Shown here: positions 40,465 through 48,362 of the stretch, piece after piece
How the letters are laid out: each line of letters opens with the position of its first letter
Numbering within the stretch: the first letter of the stretch is position 1
DNA from: Nocardiopsis sp. NRRL B-16309
GTDB lineage: Bacteria; Actinomycetota; Actinomycetes; Streptosporangiales; Streptosporangiaceae
DNA length: 64,000 bases
Assembly: GCF_001279585.1 (NCBI RefSeq)
Contig: NZ_LGEC01000076.1
Location: forward strand, 1-64,000
Direction of reading: 5' to 3'
Position numbers and translations under genes: made by a program
Notes under the pieces: model-generated
Seen by the model: only the letters and a program-made list of their open reading frames with translations
The model's database searches: none
What the model was told of the DNA's origin: nothing

Positions 40465-40989
40465 ATGAGTGCGCACAGCACGCCAGGCCACGACGACTTC
40501 GCGGACGTCTTCGCCGCCAACGACGACTACGCCGCCCAGTTCTCCCTGAGCGGCCTCAAGCCGCTGGCCGCCCGTGGTCTGGCCCTGGTGACCTGCATGG
40601 ACTCCAGGATCGAGCCGCTGGACATGCTCGGTCTCAAGCCCGGCGACGCCAAGATCCTGCGCAACGCGGGCGCCCGCGTCACCGACGACACGCTGCGCAC
40701 CCTGGTCCTGGCCGTGTACCTGCTCGGTGTGGAGCGCGTGCTGGTCCTGCCGCACACGCGCTGCAAGATGGCCTCCGTGGACAGCGACGACGTCGTGCAC
40801 GACCTCATCCAGGAGGAGTACGGCGTGGACACCCGCAGCCTGGAGTTCCACACCAACAGCGACCAGCTGGGCGCGCTCAGGCACGACCTGGAGCGCATCC
40901 GCCACCACCCGCTGCTGCCCGCGGGCCTGCCGGTGGCGGGCGCGGTCTACGACGTCGACACCGGCCGTATCGCACCGGTGGACGCCTGA
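40465..40989 (+). CDS. beta-class carbonic anhydrase
   Basis: The 174-residue protein has the zinc ligands of the beta class: Cys and Asp in VTCMDSRIEPLDML, and His/Cys in VLPHTRCKMASVDS. The middle has ILRNAGARVTDDTLRTLVLA. It interconverts CO2 and bicarbonate. Length and layout match the short mycobacterial type (Rv1284). ATG 40465 follows GGGAGCGACC; ATG 40447 upstream would add six residues. It is downstream of parC on the same strand with an 82-base gap. Confidence 0.9.
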   Translation: MSAHSTPGHDDFADVFAANDDYAAQFSLSGLKPLAARGLALVTCMDSRIEPLDMLGLKPGDAKILRNAGARVTDDTLRTLVLAVYLLGVERVLVLPHTRCKMASVDSDDVVHDLIQEEYGVDTRSLEFHTNSDQLGALRHDLERIRHHPLLPAGLPVAGAVYDVDTGRIAPVDA

Positions 40990-41192
40990 CCGGGGCCGGT
41001 ACCGGGCACTCCTCCACCACGGGATCCGCTCCGGCGGGTGTCGTGGCTCCCGTGATCGGGGATCTCTTCTGTGAGGGCGGCGGCGCGGCGCGATGCCGCA
41101 CCGCGCGCCCGCCCCTCCCAGTCCCTCTGGGAATGCGGCCATCCCCGTGGCCGTTGTGATCCGGGACGGCCGGCGCCGTCGAGAGGAGCACC

Positions 41193-41519
41193 GTGGAAGA
41201 GAGCACCTACGAAACCTTCAACCGGGCCCGTATGTTCTTGGAGCTGGGCGACCCCATCTACGCCGCGCGCACGCTCGAACCCATCGTCGAGGACGAGCCC
41301 GAGAGCCGCTCCCTGCTGGAACTGCTGGGCCTGTCGTACTTCCATTCGGCGCAGCTCAACAAGGCCGAGCGGACGTTCCGCCGCATCATCGAGCTGGACC
41401 CGGTGGACAACTGGGCCCACATCGCGCTGGCGCGCACGCTGGAGCGGCAGAACCGGCACGACGAGGCGTCCACCTACCGACGGATGCACGCGGTGATGTC
41501 GGGCGGTTCCCTCGACTAG
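41193..41519 (+). CDS. small TPR protein
   Basis: The 108-residue protein consists of about three tetratricopeptide repeats: YETFNRARMFLELGDPIYAA, LLELLGLSYFHSAQLNKAER and WAHIALARTLERQNRHDEAS. It is probably an adaptor for protein contacts. The start is GTG 41193 with GAGAGGAG five bases upstream. It ends 52 bases before the cysteine-synthase-like gene, so they may share a transcript. No partner can be named from sequence. Confidence 0.85.
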   Translation: MEESTYETFNRARMFLELGDPIYAARTLEPIVEDEPESRSLLELLGLSYFHSAQLNKAERTFRRIIELDPVDNWAHIALARTLERQNRHDEASTYRRMHAVMSGGSLD

Positions 41520-41571
41520 GGCGGGCGACGGGGAGGGGCCGCGCCCCAGGTGAGCGGCTACGCTGGCGCAC

Positions 41572-42711
41572 ATGCCACCCGAACCACCTGACAGCCCCGA
41601 GCCCTCCGACGACGTCTGGGTGGACCGGTGCAGCGCCAGCGCCCGCTCGTGGGCCGACGAAGCGGTCCGCAAGGTCGTCGCGGACGCCAACCGGTCGGCC
41701 GACACGCACCTGCACGTCTTCCCCCTGCCGCCGGAGTGGGGCATCGACCTGTACCTCAAGGACGAGTCGGTGCACCCCACCGGCAGCCTCAAGCACCGTC
41801 TGGCGCGGTCGCTGTTCCTGTACGGGCTGGCCAACGGGTGGATCACCCAGGACACCACCATCGTGGAGGCCAGCTCGGGGTCGACCGCGGTCTCCGAGGC
41901 CTACTTCGCCCAGCTCATCGGGCTGGAGTTCATCGCGGTGATGCCGCGCAGGACGAGCCCGGAGAAGATCGCCCTCATCGAGCGCCACGGCGGCCGGTGC
42001 CACTTCGTGGACTCTCCGCCCGCGATGTACTCCGAGGCCGAGCGGCTGGCCGCCGAGACCGGCGGCCACTACATGGACCAGTTCACCTACGCCGAGCGTG
42101 CCACCGACTGGCGCGGCAACAACAACATCGCCGAGTCGATCTTCGAGCAGCTCGACATGGAGCGCTACCCGTGTCCCGACTGGATCGTGGTCGGCGCGGG
42201 GACCGGCGGTACGTCCGCCACCATCGGCCGCTACCTGCGCTACCGGCGCCTGCGCACCCGGCTGGCGGTCGTGGACCCGGAGAACTCCGCGTTCTTCCCG
42301 GGCTGGGTGACCGGCGCGTCCGACTACGCCACCGGCATGCCCTCACGCATCGAGGGCATCGGCCGACCGCGCATGGAGCCCAGCTTCGTGCCGTCGGTCA
42401 TCGACCTGATGATGCCGGTGCCCGACGCCGCGAGCATCGCCGCCATGCGCCACCTGGCCGACCGCACCGGGCTGTCCGCGGGCGGCTCGACCGGGACGAA
42501 CCTCTGGGGCGTGTGGCACCTCGTCGCCAGGATGCTCAACGAGGGCCGCAGGGGCAGCGTGGTCACCCTGATCTGCGACGGCGGCGAACGGTACCAGCAC
42601 AGCTACTACGACGACGCCTGGGTGGCCGACAAGGGGCTGGACCCCGCCCCCTACCGGGACGCGATCGACCGCCTGCTCGCCGACGGCTTGTGGCACCCGC
42701 CCGGCCCCTGA
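41572..42711 (+). CDS. cds1: PLP-dependent cysteine synthase-family protein, probable L-cysteine desulfhydrase Cds1
   Basis: The 379-residue fold-type II PLP enzyme has the PLP lysine in HPTGSLKHRLARSLFLYG, the substrate loop EASSGSTAVSEAYFAQLIGL, the phosphate loop VGAGTGGTSATIGRYLRYRR and a C-terminal TLICDGGERYQHSYY. This pattern fits mycobacterial Cds1 (Rv3684), which splits cysteine to H2S, pyruvate and ammonia, better than O-acetylserine sulfhydrylases, whose NNNT/STSGNT loops differ. ATG 41572 begins a Pro-rich leader typical of the group. It is convergent with parE, with a 16-bp hairpin between them. Confidence 0.85.
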   Translation: MPPEPPDSPEPSDDVWVDRCSASARSWADEAVRKVVADANRSADTHLHVFPLPPEWGIDLYLKDESVHPTGSLKHRLARSLFLYGLANGWITQDTTIVEASSGSTAVSEAYFAQLIGLEFIAVMPRRTSPEKIALIERHGGRCHFVDSPPAMYSEAERLAAETGGHYMDQFTYAERATDWRGNNNIAESIFEQLDMERYPCPDWIVVGAGTGGTSATIGRYLRYRRLRTRLAVVDPENSAFFPGWVTGASDYATGMPSRIEGIGRPRMEPSFVPSVIDLMMPVPDAASIAAMRHLADRTGLSAGGSTGTNLWGVWHLVARMLNEGRRGSVVTLICDGGERYQHSYYDDAWVADKGLDPAPYRDAIDRLLADGLWHPPGP

Positions 42712-42715
42712 CACG

Positions 42716-42752
42716 CGCGGGGCCCGGCCGGGTGCTCCGGCCGGGCCCCGCG
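42716..42752. terminator. 16-bp perfect-stem bidirectional hairpin
   Basis: CGCGGGGCCCGGCCGG and CCGGCCGGGCCCCGCG enclose the loop GTGCT. It fills the 52-base gap between the convergent cds1 and parE genes. Confidence 0.85.
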
Positions 42753-42763
42753 AACGGGCGGCG

Positions 42764-44869
42764 TCAGGCGTCGATGCGCGCCACGTCCAGCTCCTGGGCG
42801 CCCTCCTGGATGAACCGGCGGCGCGGCGCCACCTCGTTGCCCATCAGCAGGTTGAACACGTTCGCGGCCTCCTCGGCCTGCTCCACCTGGATGCGGCGCA
42901 GCGTGCGGAAGCGCGGGTCCATGGTGGTCTCGGCCAGCTGGTCCGCGTCCATCTCGCCCAGACCCTTGTACCGCTGGACGGGCTCCTTCCAGGAGAGCTT
43001 CCGCTTCTCCAGGTCCAGCAGCGTGCGCCGGAGCTCGGCGTCGGAGTAGGTGTAGATGTACCGGTCCTCCGGCTTGGCGCCGCGCTTGCGCCGCACGTTG
43101 GTCAGCTCGACCCGGTGCAGCGGCGGCACGGCGGCGAACACGCGGCCCGCCTCCAGCATCGGGCGCATGTACCGGTAGATGAGCGTGAGCAGCAGGCAGC
43201 GGATGTGCGCGCCGTCCACGTCGGCGTCGGCCATGAGGATGATCCGGCCGTAGCGGGCGGCGTCGATGTCGAAGGTCCGGCCGGAGCCGGCGCCGATCAC
43301 CTGGAGGATGGCGGCGCACTCGGCGTTCTTGAGCATGTCGGCGACCGACGACTTCTGCACGTTGAGGATCTTGCCCCGGATCGGCAGCAGCGCCTGGAAC
43401 TCGGAGTCGCGGGCCAGCTTGGCGGTGCCCAGCGCCGAGTCTCCCTCGACGATGAACAGCTCGCTGTGCTCCAGGCCCTCGCTGCGGCAGTCCACCAGCT
43501 TGGCGGGCAGCGCGGAGTTCTCCAGAGCGTTCTTGCGCCGCTGGGTCTCCCGCTGCTGGCGGGCGGCCAGGCGCGCCTTGGCGGCGCCCACGACCTTCTC
43601 CAGCACCAGGCGGGCCTTGGCCTTCTCCGCCTTCCTGGTGGTGGTCAGGAACTCGCGCAGCCCGTTGCCGACGATCTGGGAGACGATCCTGGTCGCCGCC
43701 GAGGTCCCGAGGATCTCCTTGGTCTGGCCCTCGAACTGCGGCTCGGGCAGGCGGACGGTGACGACCGCCGTGAGCCCTTCCTGGGTGTCGTCCTTGGTGA
43801 CGGGGTCGTCGTTGGCCTTGAGCAGCTTGGTGGTGCGCAGCTGGTCGTTGATGATCCGCACCAGCGCGCGCTCGAAGCCGTTGAGGTGCGTGCCGCCCTT
43901 GGGCGTGGCGATCACGTTGACGAACGAGCGCACGGTGGTGTCGTAGCCGGTGCCCCAGCGCAGGGCCACGTCCACGTCCAGGCGGCGCTCGACGTCGGCG
44001 GGCACCATGTGCCCGGCGTCGTCCAGGACCGGCACGGTCTCGGTGAAGTTGCCGCTGCCCTGGATCCGCAGGACGTCGCTGACCTGCTCGTCGGGTGCCA
44101 GGAACGTGCAGAACTCGCTGATACCGCCGTCGAAGCGGAACTCCTCCTCGAACGCGGCCTCGCCCTCGACGCGCTCGTCGCGCACGGCGATCGTCAGGCC
44201 GGGGACCAGGAACGCGGTCTGGCGGGCCCGGTCCAGGAGGGACTCGCGGGCGATCTCGGCGTCCTTGAGGAAGATCTGCATGTCCGGCCAGAACCGGATG
44301 CGCGTGCCGGTGATCTTGGCCGCGACCTTGCGGACCTGTTCGAGCCCGGAGACCGGGGTGAACTCGGCGTCCGGCCCGGCCCCGGCGAAGCGGCCCGGGA
44401 TCCCGCGGCGGAAGCTGATGGCGTGGGTGCGGCCCTGGCGGTCGATCTCCACGTCGAGCCGGGCCGACAGGGCGTTGACGACCGAGGCGCCGACGCCGTG
44501 CAGGCCGCCGGAGGCGGTGTAGGAGCCGGAGCCGAACTTGCCGCCCGCGTGGAGCTTGGTCATGACCAGCTCGACACCGGACAGGCCGGACTTGGGCTCG
44601 GCGTCCACCGGGATGCCGCGGCCGTCGTCGCTGACCGACACCGATCCGTCGGTGTGCAGCGTGACGTCGATCCGGCCGCAGTAGCCGCCCAGGGCCTCGT
44701 CGACGGAGTTGTCGATGATCTCCCACATGCAGTGGGTCAGGCCCCGGCTGTCGGTGGACCCGATGTACATACCCGGCCGTTTGCGCACCGCCTCGAGCCC
44801 TTCGAGGACCGACAGGTGCCGGGCGGAGTAGTCCCCGGGGTCGTGGACGGCTGCGGTCAAGGCGGTCAC
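42764..44869 (-). CDS. parE: DNA topoisomerase IV subunit B (GyrB/ParE family)
   Basis: The product has 701 residues. The GHKL ATPase part has AVRKRPGMYIGSTDSRGLTH, IIDNSVDEALGGYC, VSDDGRGIPVDAEPKSGLSG and the ATP lid GGLHGVGASVVNALSARLDV. A transducer domain follows, then the TOPRIM domain with LFIVEGDSALGTAKLARDSE, ILNVQKSS and ILMADADVDGAHIRCLLLTL (metal-binding DxD). The end QRYKGLGEMDADQLAETTMD contacts subunit A. GTG 44869 is preceded by AGGAGA and starts VTALTAAVHDPGDYSARHLS. It works with the parC product at 37887-40382. Confidence 0.93.
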   Translation of the reverse strand: MTALTAAVHDPGDYSARHLSVLEGLEAVRKRPGMYIGSTDSRGLTHCMWEIIDNSVDEALGGYCGRIDVTLHTDGSVSVSDDGRGIPVDAEPKSGLSGVELVMTKLHAGGKFGSGSYTASGGLHGVGASVVNALSARLDVEIDRQGRTHAISFRRGIPGRFAGAGPDAEFTPVSGLEQVRKVAAKITGTRIRFWPDMQIFLKDAEIARESLLDRARQTAFLVPGLTIAVRDERVEGEAAFEEEFRFDGGISEFCTFLAPDEQVSDVLRIQGSGNFTETVPVLDDAGHMVPADVERRLDVDVALRWGTGYDTTVRSFVNVIATPKGGTHLNGFERALVRIINDQLRTTKLLKANDDPVTKDDTQEGLTAVVTVRLPEPQFEGQTKEILGTSAATRIVSQIVGNGLREFLTTTRKAEKAKARLVLEKVVGAAKARLAARQQRETQRRKNALENSALPAKLVDCRSEGLEHSELFIVEGDSALGTAKLARDSEFQALLPIRGKILNVQKSSVADMLKNAECAAILQVIGAGSGRTFDIDAARYGRIILMADADVDGAHIRCLLLTLIYRYMRPMLEAGRVFAAVPPLHRVELTNVRRKRGAKPEDRYIYTYSDAELRRTLLDLEKRKLSWKEPVQRYKGLGEMDADQLAETTMDPRFRTLRRIQVEQAEEAANVFNLLMGNEVAPRRRFIQEGAQELDVARIDA

Positions 44870-45339
44870 TCGGACATCTCCTGCGTCTTGGGGGCCTGCG
44901 TGGCTCTGATGCGGTGGGTGCCCTTTGTACCGCGCCGCACCGACGATGGGGACGAGCGCGGCGGCGCGTGGCCCTCGCGCGTCGTGGGAACGGGCGGTCT
45001 TCGGTGGCCCGCCCGCACTGCGTCCGGCGTCGTCGCCGGGCTCGCCCGGAACCGGGTCCGCCGACAGGGGCGGCGGTTCGGGACTGGTCCCACCCCGCGC
45101 GACACTACCACCTCCGGTGGATGCGACCTGGATACTCCCGTTTTCCGCGGATGCCGACGCCGGACGAGGGGTACAACTAGAGCAAGAACGGACGTCCCGC
45201 CGATCCGACCCCAAACGACCCCTTCGAGCGACCAATCCGGCCGATTCCGCTGTCGGCGTACACGGGACTCGGTTGGGAACGTCTGGGTCGGGTTAGATGT
45301 TGTCAGAGGTGACTAACGCCGAGTATTGAGGATGGCGAA
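44870..45339. other. divergent intergenic region between parE and DUF7455, no gene seen
   Basis: The 470 bases contain the parE promoter (leftward) and that of the DUF7455 gene (rightward). A TTGGGA...TTAGAT arrangement near 45272-45299 could serve the latter. No frame shows convincing coding bias and I see no RNA gene. Confidence 0.4.
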
Positions 45340-45564
45340 GTGACTGGAACCCTTGCCCCCACCCAGCCGCTGACGGCTGCTGACCGTTGCGACCGCTGTG
45401 GTGCACCGGCGTACGTCCGGGTGCTGTTGAACTCCGGTGGCGAACTTCTGTTCTGTGCGCACCACATGCGCAAGCATGACGATTCCCTGCGCAAGATCGC
45501 CTCGGACATCCAGGACGAGACCCACAAGCTCACCGAGAGCGCGAAGGGCTCCGAAGAGCGTTAG
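45340..45564 (+). CDS. DUF7455 small zinc-ribbon-like protein
   Basis: The 74-residue protein has PLTAADRCDRCGAPAYVRVL, then GGELLFCAHHMRKHDDSLRK. The CxxC and CxxH pairs suggest one bound zinc. It belongs to a small protein family that is strictly conserved near sigma-factor and topoisomerase genes in actinomycetes (now DUF7455) and has no known role. The start is GTG 45340 with GAGGA about eight bases before. Its neighbourhood between parE and the principal sigma gene is typical. Confidence 0.87.
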   Translation: MTGTLAPTQPLTAADRCDRCGAPAYVRVLLNSGGELLFCAHHMRKHDDSLRKIASDIQDETHKLTESAKGSEER

Positions 45565-45597
45565 CCACGAACCCGAAAGGCACAACTGAACAGGCTT

Positions 45598-45635
45598 GGC
45601 GACGGCGGCGGCCCCTCGGGGTCGCCGCCGTCGCC
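45598..45635. terminator. 13-bp stem hairpin after DUF7455
   Basis: GGCGACGGCGGCG and CGCCGCCGTCGCC flank a 12-base loop that could pair further (CCCC/GGGG). It lies 33 bases past the stop. Confidence 0.75.
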
Positions 45636-45807
45636 GTGTGCGCCCCCTGGCGCCGTTCCGGACCCGTGGCACGCGGACGGCCGCCGGGCGCACGCCCAGG
45701 CCCCGGCGCGGGCCCTCACGCCCAGGTAGAGGCCTCGTACGGGTCCGGGGCGGGCTCGTTCTGGTCCGAACCTCGTGGGGTCCGACTCGGGCCCAGTGGC
45801 CAAGGCC

Positions 45808-46518
45808 TCATCCTTCCGGCCTCGGGCGGACCCGGTAGTGGTATCGGGTGACCTCGGCGAATCCCGCCCGCTCGTAGGCCCGCAGAGCCGCCGCGTTGTC
45901 CGGCATCACCAACAGGTACGCGCTGTGCGCCCCCTTGTCCCGGCCCCACGCGAGCAGGGTGTCGATGATCCCGCCCGCGAGGCCCCGTCCACGGGCGGCC
46001 GGGTCGGTGAGCATGTTGTACACGCCCACCCAGCCCTCCCCCAGAGCCGCGCACCCGCGCGCGCTCCCCGCGGTCTCCACGGCGTAGCCCATGACCGGCA
46101 CTCGGTCCATGATGCGGTGCTGGCCCTCCACCACGCGCGGGTCGGCGGTCTCGTGCGGCCACAGGCCCCGCCAGCGCGCGTCCGGCCGCGCCAGCACCTC
46201 GAAGCCCTCTCCCGGCGCCCGGGCGTCCCCGATCCCGCGGACCATGACCAGGGCAGGCCGGTGGGCCGTGTAGCCGCGTTCGGCCAGTTCCGCGTCCAGG
46301 TCGGCCATCCCGGGCCAGATCTGCACCGCGGCGGGCGCGCCCCGTGCGTGGAAGAAGCGCTCCACCGCCGAGACGGGGCCCGGCGCGGCCGGGTCCAGCG
46401 CGTAGGCGGAGTTGGCGCGGAAGGTCACGCCGCCGCCGTAGCCGAGCCGCCACCCCGCCTCCGTTTCCACCTCCGCCGGCGGCCAGTCCGCAGCGATCCG
46501 CTCCGACCACTCGCGCAT
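45808..46518 (-). CDS. GNAT-family N-acetyltransferase
   Basis: The 236-residue protein has a degenerate N-terminal GNAT-like half and a good C-terminal one: WVGVYNMLTDPAARGRGLAG-GIIDTLLAWGRDKGA has the acetyl-CoA R/Q-x-x-G-x-G/A loop, and LLVMPDNAAALRAYERAGFA is motif B. The acceptor is unknown. ATG 46516-46518 has GGAGGGG upstream. It is divergent from yaaA; the 299-base gap holds no gene. Confidence 0.85.
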   Translation of the reverse strand: MREWSERIAADWPPAEVETEAGWRLGYGGGVTFRANSAYALDPAAPGPVSAVERFFHARGAPAAVQIWPGMADLDAELAERGYTAHRPALVMVRGIGDARAPGEGFEVLARPDARWRGLWPHETADPRVVEGQHRIMDRVPVMGYAVETAGSARGCAALGEGWVGVYNMLTDPAARGRGLAGGIIDTLLAWGRDKGAHSAYLLVMPDNAAALRAYERAGFAEVTRYHYRVRPRPEG

Positions 46519-46817
46519 GGGTCGCGTCCCCTCCGTTCCCGGTCGGCCCCCGTCGGCCGACACCCGCCTGCGGATGATCCCACCCCGGAGTCCGCGCGAC
46601 CCCGCCCGCCCCCGCTCCGAGCAGGCCGTACCATGGGCCCGGGCACGTCCGGTGGTCCGGCACGTCCGGTGCCGCAACGGTCCGCCGCGCGACCCGCCCG
46701 CAGCCACCCTCGGGGACCCCTCGCGCCGTCCCCACGCGCGGCACCCACCGCACACGCCCCGGCCGCCCCGTCGGCCACCGTCCGTTGTCTCCACCGCCCC
46801 GTCCGGGAGTCCGCACC

Positions 46818-47615
46818 ATGCTCATCCTGCTGCCGCCGTCCGAGGGCAAGGCCACCGCCGGAGAGGGGCCGCGTCTGGACACCGCCGCGCTCACCCTCCC
46901 CGAGCTGGCTCCCGCCCGCGCGCGGGCCGTGGCGGCGCTGACCGAGCTGTGCGGTGGGCCGGAGGACACCGCTCTGGAGGTGCTGGGGCTGTCGGCCGGC
47001 CAGTCCGAGGCGCTCAAACGCAACCTGGACCTGGCGACCGCGCCCACCCTGCGGGCCGCCGACCTCTACACCGGCGTGCTCTACGACCGTCTCGGCCTGC
47101 CGGACCTGCTCGACTCCCCGAACGCCGACCGCACGCGTGAGAGCGTCCTGGTCTTCTCCGGGCTGTGGGGCGTGGTCGGACCCACCGACCCGCTGCCGCC
47201 CTACCGCCTGTCCATGGGCGTGAAGCTGCCGCCGCTGGGCGGCTTGGGCGCCTTCTGGCGCCGGGCGATGGCCGCACCCCTCGGCGCGCTCGCCGAGGAC
47301 CGGCTGCTGGTCGACTGCCGCTCCGCCACCTACGCGGCGGCCTTCAAACCCACCGGGCCGACCGCCGAGCGCACCGTCGCCGTGCGCGTGCTGCGCGAGC
47401 GCGTCGTGGACGGGACCGCGCGGCGCAGCGTGGTCAGCCACATGGCAAAGGCCACCCGCGGCGACATCGCCCGCGCGCTGCTGGCCGAACGGGTCGAGGC
47501 GGCCACGCCGGAGGAGCTGGTGGCGGCACTGCGCGACCTGGGGCACACCGTGGAGCTGCCGCCCGCCACCCGGCCCGGCACCGCGCGCGTGATGGACGTC
47601 GTCGTCCGCGACTGA
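46818..47615 (+). CDS. yaaA: YaaA (DUF328) family peroxide-stress protein
   Basis: The 265-residue protein has the signature start MLILLPPSEGKATAGEGPRL, then LVFSGLWGVVGPTDPLPPYR, LSMGVKLPPLG and SHMAKATRGDIARALL. In E. coli YaaA limits free intracellular iron during hydrogen peroxide stress and binds DNA. Actinobacterial members such as this have the same core with diverged residues. ATG 46818 has CGGGAG upstream. The gene stands alone, followed at 86 bases by the NTF2-like gene. Confidence 0.9.
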   Translation: MLILLPPSEGKATAGEGPRLDTAALTLPELAPARARAVAALTELCGGPEDTALEVLGLSAGQSEALKRNLDLATAPTLRAADLYTGVLYDRLGLPDLLDSPNADRTRESVLVFSGLWGVVGPTDPLPPYRLSMGVKLPPLGGLGAFWRRAMAAPLGALAEDRLLVDCRSATYAAAFKPTGPTAERTVAVRVLRERVVDGTARRSVVSHMAKATRGDIARALLAERVEAATPEELVAALRDLGHTVELPPATRPGTARVMDVVVRD

Positions 47616-47701
47616 CGGCGACACGCACGGCGGGTCTTCTCACCGTCGGTGACCGGGAAGCCTAGGGTCGGGGCGAGTCACCACGTACCGAGAGGACCAC
47701 C

Positions 47702-48043
47702 ATGCCCGAGTCACGCCTGGAGACACCCGTTCCCGAACCGGTCGCCTCGTTCGTCGCCGCGGTCAACCGCCACGACGAGGACGCCTTCCTGGACGCGTTC
47801 ACACCGGACGGCGTCGTCGACGACTGGGGCCGCGAGTTCGTCGGGCGGGAGCGGATCAAGGCCTGGAGCGACAAGGAGTTCATCGGCGCCCGGGGTGTGC
47901 TGACCCCGCAGGAGTGCCGGACCGACGGGTCGGAGGTCACCGTCGTCGGCGACTGGCGCTCCCACCACGCCAACGGCCTGAGCTCCTTCACCTTCGCCGT
48001 GGAGGGGGACGCGATCAGCCGCATGACCATCCGCGAGGGCTGA
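47702..48043 (+). CDS. SnoaL/NTF2-like family protein
   Basis: The 113-residue protein has a cone-shaped NTF2-like fold: VASFVAAVNRHDEDAFLDAF, TPDGVVDDWGREFVGRERIK and LSSFTFAVEGDAISRMTIRE. It may bind or isomerise a small molecule; the family is too broad for a substrate call. ATG 47702 has GAGAGGACC upstream. Confidence 0.87.
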   Translation: MPESRLETPVPEPVASFVAAVNRHDEDAFLDAFTPDGVVDDWGREFVGRERIKAWSDKEFIGARGVLTPQECRTDGSEVTVVGDWRSHHANGLSSFTFAVEGDAISRMTIREG

Positions 48044-48086
48044 GCGGCCACGCCGCGGCGCATAACGAATCAGTATCGCGACTTTA

Positions 48087-48111
48087 TGCCGCACCTACAG
48101 GCGGTGCGGCA
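48087..48111. terminator. 9-bp stem hairpin
   Basis: TGCCGCACC and GGTGCGGCA flank a seven-base loop, 44 bases past the NTF2-like stop. The rest of 48044-48226 shows no gene. Confidence 0.6.
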
Positions 48112-48226
48112 GCATGGCCGTGTCGGATGGACGACAGGGAATCCCTGGTACACGCGGGGACATGCCACCTGGGCGAGGGACACGCGGGCGTCGCCACACT
48201 CGTGAGCCCATGGGGCACCGGACGCC

Positions 48227-48260
48227 GTTGGGCCGCTCCGAGCGATCGGAGCGGCCCAAC
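48227..48260. terminator. 15-bp perfect-stem hairpin with GCGA tetraloop
   Basis: GTTGGGCCGCTCCGA and TCGGAGCGGCCCAAC enclose GCGA, a stable GNRA-type loop. It lies about 100 bases beyond the stop of the leftward sigma gene and is likely its terminator. Confidence 0.75.
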
Positions 48261-48362
48261 GGAAGAGGTCATCGTGAGTCGTGAACCACCTGGAGCGACC
48301 CGAGGACACGTTCCACGGACACCCGCCCGGCTGCGCGGTGGGCGGCGTCCACGGAAGACGTC

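Noticed and set aside
34803..40520. A minus-strand open frame of about 1,905 codons opposite the GH81 and parC genes
   Set aside because: It is a by-product of GC-biased codons on the plus strand. Its translation is low-complexity Val/Gly/Ala/Arg text with no domain, and both plus-strand genes have clear families and RBS.
48070..48309. Small open frames around the hairpins downstream of the sigma gene
   Set aside because: No RBS, no codon bias, and they run through the two terminator hairpins.
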